Shown in pieces: positions 7,007 to 14,235 of a stretch of 64,000 nt of DNA. Each line of letters starts with the position of its first letter. Within the stretch, counting starts at the first letter, position 1. The notes under the pieces are model-generated. The model saw nothing but the letters and a program-made list of their open reading frames with translations. It was not told where the DNA came from and made no database searches. The stretch comes from Bog-159 sp963707465. Its GTDB lineage: Bacteria > Acidobacteriota > Terriglobia > Bryobacterales > Bryobacteraceae. Where the stretch lies: NCBI GenBank assembly GCA_963707465.1, contig CAVPQK010000015.1:434001-498000 (forward strand), in the 5' to 3' direction. Made by a program: the position numbers and the translations under genes.

Positions 7007-7651
7007 ATGATGCGCGCGCGTTATGCCGGCGAACTGGAATCCGTCCGCCAGAATCTGATCGCCATGGGCGAAACCACCGTAGCACTTTTGGCCGAAGCGC
7101 TCCGCGCCGTGGTGGATCCAAACCCCGGCTGCGCGGCCAGAGCCAGCGAACTCGAGGCCCAAACCGATCATCAACACCGGCTCATTCACGACCAGTGCCT
7201 GAGCGTGATCACGCTGCAAGCGCCGGTTGCGCGCGACGCGCGGTTGATCACCGGAGCTTTGGACGCCATCGTCGACCTGGAACTGATCGGCGACTACGCG
7301 TACGAAATGGTGGGACTGGTTTCGGCGAAGCAGGGCCGGCCGCCATCTCAGATCCTGAACCAGATATCCGAGATCGGCGCCCGCATCAGGGAGGTTCTGA
7401 CAGCCGCCATCGAAAGTTGGCGCAATGAGGATCGCGGCCTCGGGCTTTCGGCGCGGCCTCGGGAGGCAGCCATCCGCGCCGAATGCCAGGCCCTGGCTGA
7501 TAAGGTGTCTCTGTTGACGTCCGCCCCCGGAGACGTGACCGCTTACGTGAATCTTCTGCTGATTTGCCGCCACCTGGAGCGCATTACCCGCCACGCGGTG
7601 TGCGTGGCGGAACAAGCCGCCGAGGCCGCTCGACCGGCCCCGGCGGCATAA
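7007..7651 (+). CDS. PhoU-like regulator
   Basis: This 214-residue helical protein has the PhoU pattern: residues 1-95 form one three-helix unit (ELESVRQNLIAMGETTVALL, then RDARLITGALDAIVDLELIGDYAYEM) and 105-210 a second (VNLLLICRHLERITRHAVCVAEQ). PhoU proteins bind metal clusters on acidic helices and restrain transporters or histidine kinases at the membrane. No phosphate transporter or PhoR is nearby. The gene follows the Nramp-related transporter unit, so it may modulate that transporter instead. The second unit is less acidic than in E. coli PhoU. Family assignment is firm; partner is inferred. Confidence 0.8.
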   Translation: MMRARYAGELESVRQNLIAMGETTVALLAEALRAVVDPNPGCAARASELEAQTDHQHRLIHDQCLSVITLQAPVARDARLITGALDAIVDLELIGDYAYEMVGLVSAKQGRPPSQILNQISEIGARIREVLTAAIESWRNEDRGLGLSARPREAAIRAECQALADKVSLLTSAPGDVTAYVNLLLICRHLERITRHAVCVAEQAAEAARPAPAA

Positions 7652-7657
7652 ATCGCC

Positions 7658-9133
7658 TCATTGAACGGTGATAGTGTTCACCGGAATCGCGGACATCTGC
7701 GGATAGTAAACGAACACGGTCGGGGACGGAGCCGCTACACACTCTAAGGTAATCGTGGTGGTGGTGGTTAAGGTGGCGTAGGTCATCATAGTAAGCGTCT
7801 GGGACCAAATCCCCACGCTACTAGTGTCGGGATTAAGGTCCGCAAGTGCGTACGCTAAACCGCCGGAACCACCGACGAGTTCGCACGCCACCTCGACGTC
7901 GGAAGCCGTGTTGTCGTTCGCGGCCACGGCAGTCGCCTGAACCAGATAGCTTCCGGCGGGCAGACTGAGTGTCCCAATGGTGTAGAACTCGTTGCTGACC
8001 GTGATCTCGATAGGCGTCCCGCTCGGGTTTATAGCATTGTAGTAAAGGTTCACCACGCCTGCAGGGCCTTGGGGTCCGGTAGCGCCCGTCGAGCCAGTGG
8101 CTCCGGTCGCGCCCGTGGTACCCGCCGGACCCTGCGGCCCGGTGGGGCCTGCCGGCCCTGCCGCGCCTGTCGCGCCTGTCGCGCCCGTCGTTCCCGTAGC
8201 GCCGGTCGCGCCCTGGGGACCTTGGGGTCCCGCCGGCCCTTGCGCACCAGTCGCCCCCGTGGCGCCCGCCGTACCCGCCACTCCCGCCGCGCCCACGCTC
8301 GCAACTATGCTCCAGTCGGCCGTAGCACTGTCAGGCTCGTTGTTGGTATTGTTGGCGATCAGGCTGATGTAGCTCGATCCGTTGTAGCCCACCGCATCGT
8401 TCAGGTTATAAGTCGCGGAGCTGTTCCACGCGCCTTGCCACGTCAGTCCTTGCGGTCCGGTAGCGCCGGCAGGTCCGGCGGCGCCTTGTGGCCCTTGCGG
8501 CCCTGCCGGACCGGAAGGTCCCATTAAGCCCATTGCGCCGGTTGCGCCCGTCGCCCCCGCTGGCCCCATCGGCCCCGTCGCTCCCGTCGGCCCCGCCGCT
8601 CCCGTAGCGCCGGTAGGTCCGGCGACGCCTTGCGGCCCTTGCGGCCCGGCCGGTCCCTGAGATCCGGTAGGGCCGGCAGGACCCGTAGCTCCGGTCGGTC
8701 CCTCTGCTCCCGCGGGTCCCTCAGGCCCAACCGTGCCGATCGTGACATCGAAAACGCCTGTCGTCTCGGTCGTCGTATCGGTCAGCGCTAGTCGATACGA
8801 TCCCGCTTTGAGATTGGTGGGAAGCAGCGCGGTGACAGCGGTTGACGTGTAGGTTACTACCGAGATGGCAACGCCATCCAGAGTGACAGTAGGGGTGCCG
8901 CTCCCGAAGTTCGAGCCCTTTATGGTAATCGTCGGTTCGCTGATGGAGAGATCGGCGGTCGCCGAGGCGATGGTCGGAGTCGTGGCAGCCCGGGCCGGCA
9001 GGGGCCAGAACATGTACAGGTATAGGCTGCTTAGTACCATCAGCCACGTTGAGACTCTGTTGTCACGTAACCAGCCGATCCATTTGAGCAGATGGTACGC
9101 GATTGAAGTGGCGTGCGTAGGTTGATCTAACAT
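7658..9133 (-). CDS. Collagen-like exported protein with IPT and CBM-like domains
   Basis: The start at 9133 follows AAAAGGGG. Residues 24-50 form a membrane anchor or long signal peptide ending PARAA. Residues 52-134 look like an IPT/TIG immunoglobulin-like domain. Gly-X-Y collagen triplets, rich in GATG and GPQG, fill 136-230 and 281-360. The two blocks are interrupted at 231-280 by a segment with W-x4-Y-x2-N-D-x-V-x-Y-x-G-x-x-Y spacing, typical of chitin-binding CBM5/12 modules. The C-terminal 130 residues are a Thr/Ser-rich beta sandwich, perhaps a trimerisation or C1q/BclA-like head. It likely forms a surface fibre. Neighbours give no functional clue. Confidence 0.8.
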   Translation of the reverse strand: MLDQPTHATSIAYHLLKWIGWLRDNRVSTWLMVLSSLYLYMFWPLPARAATTPTIASATADLSISEPTITIKGSNFGSGTPTVTLDGVAISVVTYTSTAVTALLPTNLKAGSYRLALTDTTTETTGVFDVTIGTVGPEGPAGAEGPTGATGPAGPTGSQGPAGPQGPQGVAGPTGATGAAGPTGATGPMGPAGATGATGAMGLMGPSGPAGPQGPQGAAGPAGATGPQGLTWQGAWNSSATYNLNDAVGYNGSSYISLIANNTNNEPDSATADWSIVASVGAAGVAGTAGATGATGAQGPAGPQGPQGATGATGTTGATGATGAAGPAGPTGPQGPAGTTGATGATGSTGATGPQGPAGVVNLYYNAINPSGTPIEITVSNEFYTIGTLSLPAGSYLVQATAVAANDNTASDVEVACELVGGSGGLAYALADLNPDTSSVGIWSQTLTMMTYATLTTTTTITLECVAAPSPTVFVYYPQMSAIPVNTITVQ

Positions 9134-9306
9134 TTGTTCCCCTTTTCGTTTTGCTGACATACTCACATTCCGGCGCCAATGCCGTGAAGCGTTACAACCC
9201 TTCAAAGCATGGAAGCGTAATCTCGGGAAAAAAAGGGACACGCTTCGGCCGTCACGCCCGCGTTATAGTTCTAAGTAATGGCGGAAACCCTGGGGCGACC
9301 GTGACC

Positions 9307-10140
9307 ATGACCAAATCATGCTCGGCCGGCATTATCCTGCTCGCCGTTTTGTGCGCCTTCGAGCGGCCCTTCCGCGTCTACCCCAGCCTGGAACCGTACG
9401 ACAACGTCGCGCTGCCCGTTGATTGGCAACAAAAGGCCGAATGGATCTTCGGCCGGCTGATGTATCCGCCGCATCCGAATGCGCTTTTCGGGCGCTGGGC
9501 GCGCCGCTTCGGCGGTGTCTCCGATTGGCACCAGGGCGGCACAAGTTGGTCGCAGGACTATCCGCGGGCCGACCGCCATTTCGCCCAGGCTATCCGGCGG
9601 CTGACCCGCATTTCGGCCGGCTGGGTGGAACAGCCCGTCAATCTCGACGACGAAAACGACGTGTACAATTGGCCCTGGTTATGCGCCGGCGAGATGGGCG
9701 ATTGGAAGCTGACCGATGCCCAGGCCGCGAAACTGCGCGAGTTTCTGCTGCGCGGCGGGTTCCTCATGCTCGACGATTTCTGGGGTACGGAGGAATGGAA
9801 CCGCTTCAACGAAAGTATGCAACGCGTGTTTCCCGATCGGCCCATCGTGGAAATCGATAGCCGCGATCCCATCTTCCATACCATTTACAACCTGGACGAC
9901 CGCTACCAGATACCGGGTGAGTGGGCCCTCGCGCGCGGTGCCACCTATCGGAGTGACGGACAGATTCCTCACTGGCAGGGGATCTACGACGATAGCAACC
10001 GCCTGATGGTAGCCATCGCCTTCAACTCCGATATCGGAGACTCGTGGGAGTGGGCCGACGATCCGAAGTATCCGGAAAAGTACTCCGCCCTGGGCATTCG
10101 CATCGGCGTGAACTACGTGGTCTATTCCATGACCCACTAG
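9307..10140 (+). CDS. DUF4159 exported protein
   Basis: From the ATG at 9307 the product is 277 residues with an N-terminal hydrophobic segment (AGIILLAVLCAF) that is probably a signal peptide or anchor. The body has the DUF4159 signatures: FGRLMYPPHP near the start, DYPRADRHFAQAIRRLT, a LREFLLRGGFLMLDDFWG segment resembling the GATase-like fold of the family, and a C-terminal GIRIGVNYVVYSMTH. DUF4159 proteins are often found near MoxR/VWA clusters but here stand alone. A GTG at 9301 is an alternative start. The upstream gene is divergent with about 170 bp between them. Confidence 0.8.
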   Translation: MTKSCSAGIILLAVLCAFERPFRVYPSLEPYDNVALPVDWQQKAEWIFGRLMYPPHPNALFGRWARRFGGVSDWHQGGTSWSQDYPRADRHFAQAIRRLTRISAGWVEQPVNLDDENDVYNWPWLCAGEMGDWKLTDAQAAKLREFLLRGGFLMLDDFWGTEEWNRFNESMQRVFPDRPIVEIDSRDPIFHTIYNLDDRYQIPGEWALARGATYRSDGQIPHWQGIYDDSNRLMVAIAFNSDIGDSWEWADDPKYPEKYSALGIRIGVNYVVYSMTH

Positions 10141-10150
10141 TTCCTGGAGG

Positions 10151-10227
10151 GCGGCCAATCCTGGCCGCAGCCGCCTTTCAGGCGGCCAGAGCCGGCAACC
10201 ACAGGCGGACCGCCCCGCGTGCCGGCT
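10151..10227. repeat. Dispersed hairpin repeat, triple form
   Basis: Three inverted repeats follow one another: GCGGCCA-ATCC-TGGCCGC (10151-10168), GCCGCC-TTTCA-GGCGGC (10170-10186), and AGCCGGCA paired with TGCCGGCT (10190-10197, 10220-10227). It begins 10 bases after the DUF4159 stop and shares the TGGAGGGCGG lead-in with the copies near 49.1 and 55.1 kb. Confidence 0.7.
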
Positions 10228-10323
10228 GGCTCACAGATGTGACTCGCGCGCACGGGTTCCCATCGCAAGCGCCCCAGCCGGCTTGATTTCCGCGAATGGC
10301 CACCGGTTTGCTGCCGCCGTGCC

Positions 10324-10761
10324 ATGCCCAGACTCATTCCCGGATTCGCGGCCATCCTGCTTGCCCTGCTGGCCTCTCTGTCCCTTACGGCGCAAGATAC
10401 CGATGCCCAAAAGAAGTTCGCGGGCACCTGGGAGGCGAAGTTCAAGGATCAGGTGATTTGTACGCTCAGGGTCAAGGCCGGCGACCCGATCTCCGGAGAA
10501 ACGGCCGCCTGTCGCATTAACGTGGACCAGAACGGGGACCTCAAGGAGCCGGACTCCGCCGATGGCCCGGATGAGCCTTCACCCATGCTCAACGCGAAGA
10601 TTCAAGGCGATTCGCTGACCTTCGAGGAAAAAGAGGACGACGATGTCCTCAAGTTCGAGATGAAAGTCGTTAGCGACGGACAGTCCGAGTTGAGAATTTT
10701 GAACAGTCCCGTCCCCCTCAAGCCGATTCACTTCGCCAGGAAGTCCGCAGCGAAAGGTTAA
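10324..10761 (+). CDS. Exported small beta-rich protein of unknown function
   Basis: The 145-residue product starts with a clear signal peptide (MPRLIPGFAAILLALLASLS, cut near LTAQ). The mature part opens with FAGTWEAKFKDQVICTLRV, a pattern seen in small lipocalin-like exported proteins. It continues with alternating strands and an acidic loop (EEKEDDDVLKF). I do not recognise a named family. Its stop codon shares bases with the stop of the convergent ankyrin gene (the two overlap by 4 bases). Confidence 0.65.
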   Translation: MPRLIPGFAAILLALLASLSLTAQDTDAQKKFAGTWEAKFKDQVICTLRVKAGDPISGETAACRINVDQNGDLKEPDSADGPDEPSPMLNAKIQGDSLTFEEKEDDDVLKFEMKVVSDGQSELRILNSPVPLKPIHFARKSAAKG

Positions 10762-11804
10762 CCGCCCAACATCGCCGCCACCTTCGCCGACCGCGTCACA
10801 TCGTGCGGCGTGCGGCCTTCCCTATCGCGCCGCTCCGGATCCCCCCCGCCGTCCAGCACGGCGCGCAGCATGCGCGCATTACCCCGCGATGCCGCCTGAT
10901 GCACGGCGGTCCAACCCCGTTCGTCGGGGGTATTCGGGCTGGCCTTATGTTCCAGCAGCCAGCTCATCTGTGGAATCTGTCCCCAGCGGATCACGTCGTT
11001 GAGTAGCGGCTTCCCGTCAGCGGTGGCGCTATCGATCGCCGCGCCGTGTTCGAGCGCGGACTCCGCGAGTTCAAAAGCTCCGCGCCACACCGCGTGGCCG
11101 AACGCGTCGGTGGCATCGGCGCCGCTCGCCAGCAGCAGATCGAACATCGCCTTGTCCTTCCGGCCGGCCGCGAAGTAGGCGGCATTCACATCCTGCGCCC
11201 ACGACCGCGTGAGCGCGCCCACCTCGGCGCCTGCGCCAATCAGCAGCCGCGCGATCCCCAACGTGTCCGCCTTGGGCATGCGTGAACCGGCGGCGCATTG
11301 GAGCGCCGTCAAGCCGCCATGATCGCGGTCGCGCGCGAAATCCGGCCGCCCGCGCAACGCCTTCTCCACCAGCTTGCGATCAGCCAGCGCGGCTCCGGCG
11401 AAGCCATCGATTTTCGCGCCGCCGGCGCGCAGCACCTTCACGTACTCCGGCGAGCCCACGAAAGCCGCCACGATAATCGCGCGCGCCGAAGGCCACGCGC
11501 CCAGCAGTTCGGGATCGGCGCCGTTATCCAACAACCACTCCAGGCACGCGAGGCGCGCGGGATCGGGCTTCCCACCCGCCGCATGCGGTTCCGTCTGCAA
11601 CAGGTTGTGCAGCGGACGGTAATTGCGCCAGACCGCGTTCAGGTCCGCGCCGGCTTTCTTCAGCAACACCAGCGCGGGCTGCAGAGCCCGGCCCGCCGCC
11701 GCGCCAACCACGCGGGCACCGCGCGCCGCTTTGGGGTCGGCCTTGATCGCGGCCCGCACCGCATCCAGATCTCCGTCTCGCAACGCTTGTAACAGGTCTC
11801 TCAT
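10758..11804 (-). CDS. Ankyrin-repeat protein
   Basis: The 348-residue protein has no signal peptide and consists of roughly nine ankyrin units. The clearest are LLDNGADPELLGAW, GGLTALQCAAGS, ARLLIGAGAEVGAL, MFDLLLASGADATDAFGHAVWRGA, LLEHKASPNTPDERGWTAVHQAASRGNARML and GREGRTPHDVTRSAKVAAML-type endings. It probably serves as a protein-binding scaffold. Its ATG overlaps (ATGA) the stop codon of the esterase remnant upstream, so it was once translationally coupled to a TesA-like esterase gene that has since been disrupted. Confidence 0.85.
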   Translation of the reverse strand: MRDLLQALRDGDLDAVRAAIKADPKAARGARVVGAAAGRALQPALVLLKKAGADLNAVWRNYRPLHNLLQTEPHAAGGKPDPARLACLEWLLDNGADPELLGAWPSARAIIVAAFVGSPEYVKVLRAGGAKIDGFAGAALADRKLVEKALRGRPDFARDRDHGGLTALQCAAGSRMPKADTLGIARLLIGAGAEVGALTRSWAQDVNAAYFAAGRKDKAMFDLLLASGADATDAFGHAVWRGAFELAESALEHGAAIDSATADGKPLLNDVIRWGQIPQMSWLLEHKASPNTPDERGWTAVHQAASRGNARMLRAVLDGGGDPERRDREGRTPHDVTRSAKVAAMLGG

Positions 11805-11967
11805 TTCCCACCCAGCAGCGGTCGCAGATAACGCATCACCGTCGCCGCCACCAGACGGTTTCCGTCCGCCGTCGGATGCAGCCCGTCGCGCTGCATGCGG
11901 CTGGTCCCCGCGACCCCCTCCGCCGGGTTCAGCGCCGTCACCACAGTCTTTAGACGCTCGAGGGTGC
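11801..11967 (-). pseudogene. Remnant of a TesA-like GDSL esterase gene
   Basis: The frame reads TLERLKTVVTALNPAEGVAG, then TSRMQRDGLHPTADGNRLVAATVMRYLRPLLGGK. This matches two separated parts of the intact esterase at 12869-13540 (ALERLKTVTALNP and EGVAGTNRMQRDGLHP to the C-terminus). About 85 residues between them, including the GxND block, and everything N-terminal to TLERL, including the nucleophile serine, are missing. Synonymous differences between the two copies show that the duplication is old. The toxin-antitoxin pair lies between remnant and intact copy. Confidence 0.8.
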
Positions 11968-11987
11968 TCCGCGTTATCACGTTCGGG

Positions 11988-12016
11988 TTGACGTAAAGCA
12001 AGTAATAATGTACGCT
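11988..12016 (+). promoter_or_regulatory. Candidate promoter of the TacAT-like operon
   Basis: TTGACG (11988-11993) and TACGCT (12011-12016) are spaced by 17 bases, about 35 bases before the antitoxin start. The -10 box lies in a partial dyad GTAC-N11-GTAC, where an autoregulating DUF1778 antitoxin could bind. Confidence 0.35.
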
Positions 12017-12049
12017 TTAAATGAGTACGTGAGTGAAAGCGAGATCGCC

Positions 12050-12325
12050 ATGCCCAGAATTGCCATCGACCACAACAAGCGGATGAATCTTCGGGTGTTA
12101 CCGGAACAAAAGGCCAGGCTCATGCGTGCGGCGGCGCTGAAAAACACGGACCTTACGGATTTCGTGCTGCAGCTGGCCTTGCGCGAAGCCAAGGCAGTGA
12201 TCGAGGATGCCGAGCGGGTGACGCTCTCCGAACGCGACACGCGGCTTTGGCTTGATCTGCTGGATAACCCGCCGAAGCCGAATGCGCGACTGATCGCCGC
12301 GGTGAAGGCCCTGCCGAAGTCATGA
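12050..12325 (+). CDS. DUF1778 antitoxin (TacA/AtaR type)
   Basis: The 91-residue product from the ATG at 12050 has the ribbon-helix-helix pattern of TacA: MNLRVLPEQKARLMRAAALKNTDLTDFVLQLALREA, followed by a C-terminal arm (ERVTLSERDTRLWLDLLDNPP) that in this family wraps round and blocks the acetyltransferase toxin. A start at 12008 is possible but would add 14 non-conserved residues. The stop overlaps the toxin start in ATGA. This pair looks intact, unlike the other toxin-antitoxin modules in the window. Confidence 0.9.
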   Translation: MPRIAIDHNKRMNLRVLPEQKARLMRAAALKNTDLTDFVLQLALREAKAVIEDAERVTLSERDTRLWLDLLDNPPKPNARLIAAVKALPKS

Positions 12326-12867
12326 CAGCGGCGGCATGGCACGAAGAGCCCATCGCCAAAAAGCACGACCGCAAAGCGTTCGACTGCGGCCAGGAGGATC
12401 TGAACCGTTTCTTACAGCAATTCGCACGGCAGGCGCATGAACACGGGGCGTCTAAGACATATGTGGCTGTCGACGATGCAGATGGCAAGACCATTTTTGG
12501 ATACTACACCCTGAGCCCGGCCCAGGTGGATTTCTACCGCGTTCCCGAAGTGGCGCGTCTCAGCCTTGGCCGTCATGATGTCGGCGGGTTCCGCCTGGCG
12601 CGTCTCGCGGTGAGCAAACCTTTTCAAAGCCGGGGGATCGGTGGCCAGCTTCTAGTAGCCGCCGCCCGCCGGTGCCTGCGGGCATCGCAAGAGGTCGGCG
12701 GTACAGCCCTGATGATCGACGCGAAGGACGAAAGGGTAGCACGCTGGTACGCTTCCTATGGGGCGGTTCGTTTGAATGACGCGCCGCTCTCGTTGCTGCT
12801 GCCTTATGGATTGCTGGTGGCGGCGCTCCGGAAGGCCGGAAAGGAAGAAGAGTGGTTCGGGAAGTAG
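12322..12867 (+). CDS. GNAT acetyltransferase toxin (TacT/AtaT type)
   Basis: The 181-residue protein is a full-length GNAT fold. It has the acetyl-CoA pyrophosphate loop (RLAVSKPFQSRGIGGQLL, with Q-S-R-G-I-G) and the late catalytic tyrosine segment RVARWYASYGAVRL that TacT enzymes use. Such toxins acetylate the amino group of charged tRNA and block translation. The N-terminus DRKAFDCGQEDLNRFLQQFARQ is also typical. It is coupled to the DUF1778 antitoxin by a 4-base overlap, and convergent with the esterase gene with one base between stops. Confidence 0.9.
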   Translation: MTAAAWHEEPIAKKHDRKAFDCGQEDLNRFLQQFARQAHEHGASKTYVAVDDADGKTIFGYYTLSPAQVDFYRVPEVARLSLGRHDVGGFRLARLAVSKPFQSRGIGGQLLVAAARRCLRASQEVGGTALMIDAKDERVARWYASYGAVRLNDAPLSLLLPYGLLVAALRKAGKEEEWFGK

Positions 12868-12868
12868 C

Positions 12869-13540
12869 TCATTTCCCACCGAGCAGCGGCCGCAAGTATC
12901 GCATCACCGTGGCCGCCACCAGCCGATTCCCGTCCGCCGTCGGATGCAGCCCGTCGCGCTGCATGCGGTTGGTCCCCGCCACCCCCTCCAGCAGGAACGG
13001 GATCAGCGCCACTTTGTCCTTCGCCGCCAGATCGGTAAAGACGCGCTGGAAGGCGGCAATGTAATCCGGACCGTAATTGGGAGGCAGCGTCATGCCCGCC
13101 AGCAGTACCTGCGCGCCGGAACCCTTCAGCCCCACCACGATCTGGTCCAGATTCGACCGCGTGGTGGCCACCGGCAGGCCGCGCAGCCCATCGTTGCCCC
13201 CGAATTCCACGATCACCACCGCCGGGTTCAGCGCCGTCACGGTCTTCAAGCGCTCCAGCGCATCCGTGGTGGTTTCTCCGCTGATCCCCGCGTTCACCAC
13301 CCGGTACCGCAGGCCGCCACGATCCAGTTCCTGCTGCAGGAAATCCGGGTAGCTCTTGCCGGTATCGGCGCCGAACCCCGCCGTGAGGCTGTCGCCAAAC
13401 GCCACGATCGTGGGCCGGTCGTCGCGCGCGGGCGCGGCGGCTTCTGACGCGGCATCCGGTGCAGCCTCCGGTGCGGGGCGCGGCGGGCTGCCGCAGCCGC
13501 CCAGTACCAGCAATCCCGCGAACAAAATGGCGATACGCAT
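12869..13540 (-). CDS. tesA: TesA-like GDSL lipoprotein esterase
   Basis: From the ATG at 13540 the product has a lipoprotein signal (LLVLGGC, Cys16) and then a SGNH hydrolase domain. Block I is VAFGDSLTAGFG with the nucleophile serine near residue 51, block III is FGGNDGLRG, and block V DGLHP carries the catalytic Asp and His. This family hydrolyses acyl thioesters and aryl esters in the periplasm or outer envelope. It is divergent from a ybbA/ybbP-like ABC pair, the same arrangement as tesA-ybbA-ybbP in E. coli. A decayed second copy lies at 11801-11967. Confidence 0.88.
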   Translation of the reverse strand: MRIAILFAGLLVLGGCGSPPRPAPEAAPDAASEAAAPARDDRPTIVAFGDSLTAGFGADTGKSYPDFLQQELDRGGLRYRVVNAGISGETTTDALERLKTVTALNPAVVIVEFGGNDGLRGLPVATTRSNLDQIVVGLKGSGAQVLLAGMTLPPNYGPDYIAAFQRVFTDLAAKDKVALIPFLLEGVAGTNRMQRDGLHPTADGNRLVAATVMRYLRPLLGGK

Positions 13541-13572
13541 CTGAATGCCATAATAAAACGAAGCCCCCACCT

Positions 13573-14235
13573 ATGATTGAGGCACACGGCGTCACCAAGA
13601 CCATCGACACGGGCACGCACCGCGTGGACATCCTGAAAGGCATCGATCTGGAGATCCCCCGCGGGCAATTCGCCGCCATCATGGGTCCTTCCGGCAGCGG
13701 CAAGAGCACGCTGCTGGGGCTGCTGGCCGGCCTGGACACGCCGACGGCGGGCACCATTTCGCTCGACGGCCAGGAGATCACCGGCCTGAAGGAAGACGAT
13801 CTGGCCCTGGTGCGTGGCCGCAAAATCGGCTTCGTGTTCCAGTCCTATAACTTGATCCCTACGCTCACCGCCGAGGAAAACGTGCTCCTGCCCATGGAGC
13901 TTGCCGGCAACGGAACCGGCGATGGCCCGGCTCGCGCGCGCGAGCTTCTGGATCGTGTCGGCCTCGCGGACCGCCGCGATCATTACCCCGTGCAGCTTTC
14001 CGGCGGCGAGCAGCAGCGTGTGGCGCTGGCCCGCGCCTTCATGGTGCGCCCCCCCATCCTGTTGGCCGACGAGCCGACCGGCAACCTGGATTCCGAAAAT
14101 GGCCGCCTGGTGCTCGACTTGCTCCTTTCCCTGAACCGCCAGGAAGGCACCACCCTGGTGCTGGTGACGCACGATCAGGAACTGGCCAACGTTGCCGACC
14201 GCCGCATCCACTTGCGAGATGGCCGCATTGTATGA
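13573..14235 (+). CDS. ybbA: ABC transporter ATPase, YbbA/LolD type
   Basis: The 220-residue ATPase has all the required motifs: Walker A GPSGSGKST (38-46), Q-loop FVFQSYNLIPTLTAEEN, signature QLSGGEQQRVALARA, Walker B ILLADEPTGNLD and the switch histidine LVTHD. The LTAEENVLLPMEL segment places it with the LolD/MacB/YbbA group that powers FtsX-fold permeases. The ATG at 13573 is chosen because upstream in-frame sequence overlaps the divergent esterase coding region. It overlaps the permease start by 4 bases (ATGA). It likely drives envelope lipid or protein release together with the permease. Confidence 0.92.
   Translation: MIEAHGVTKTIDTGTHRVDILKGIDLEIPRGQFAAIMGPSGSGKSTLLGLLAGLDTPTAGTISLDGQEITGLKEDDLALVRGRKIGFVFQSYNLIPTLTAEENVLLPMELAGNGTGDGPARARELLDRVGLADRRDHYPVQLSGGEQQRVALARAFMVRPPILLADEPTGNLDSENGRLVLDLLLSLNRQEGTTLVLVTHDQELANVADRRIHLRDGRIV

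Noticed and set aside
8069..8527. Open frames antisense to the collagen repeats
   Set aside because: Gly-X-Y codons make long stop-free frames on both strands; the antisense text is Ala/Pro/Val repeats only.
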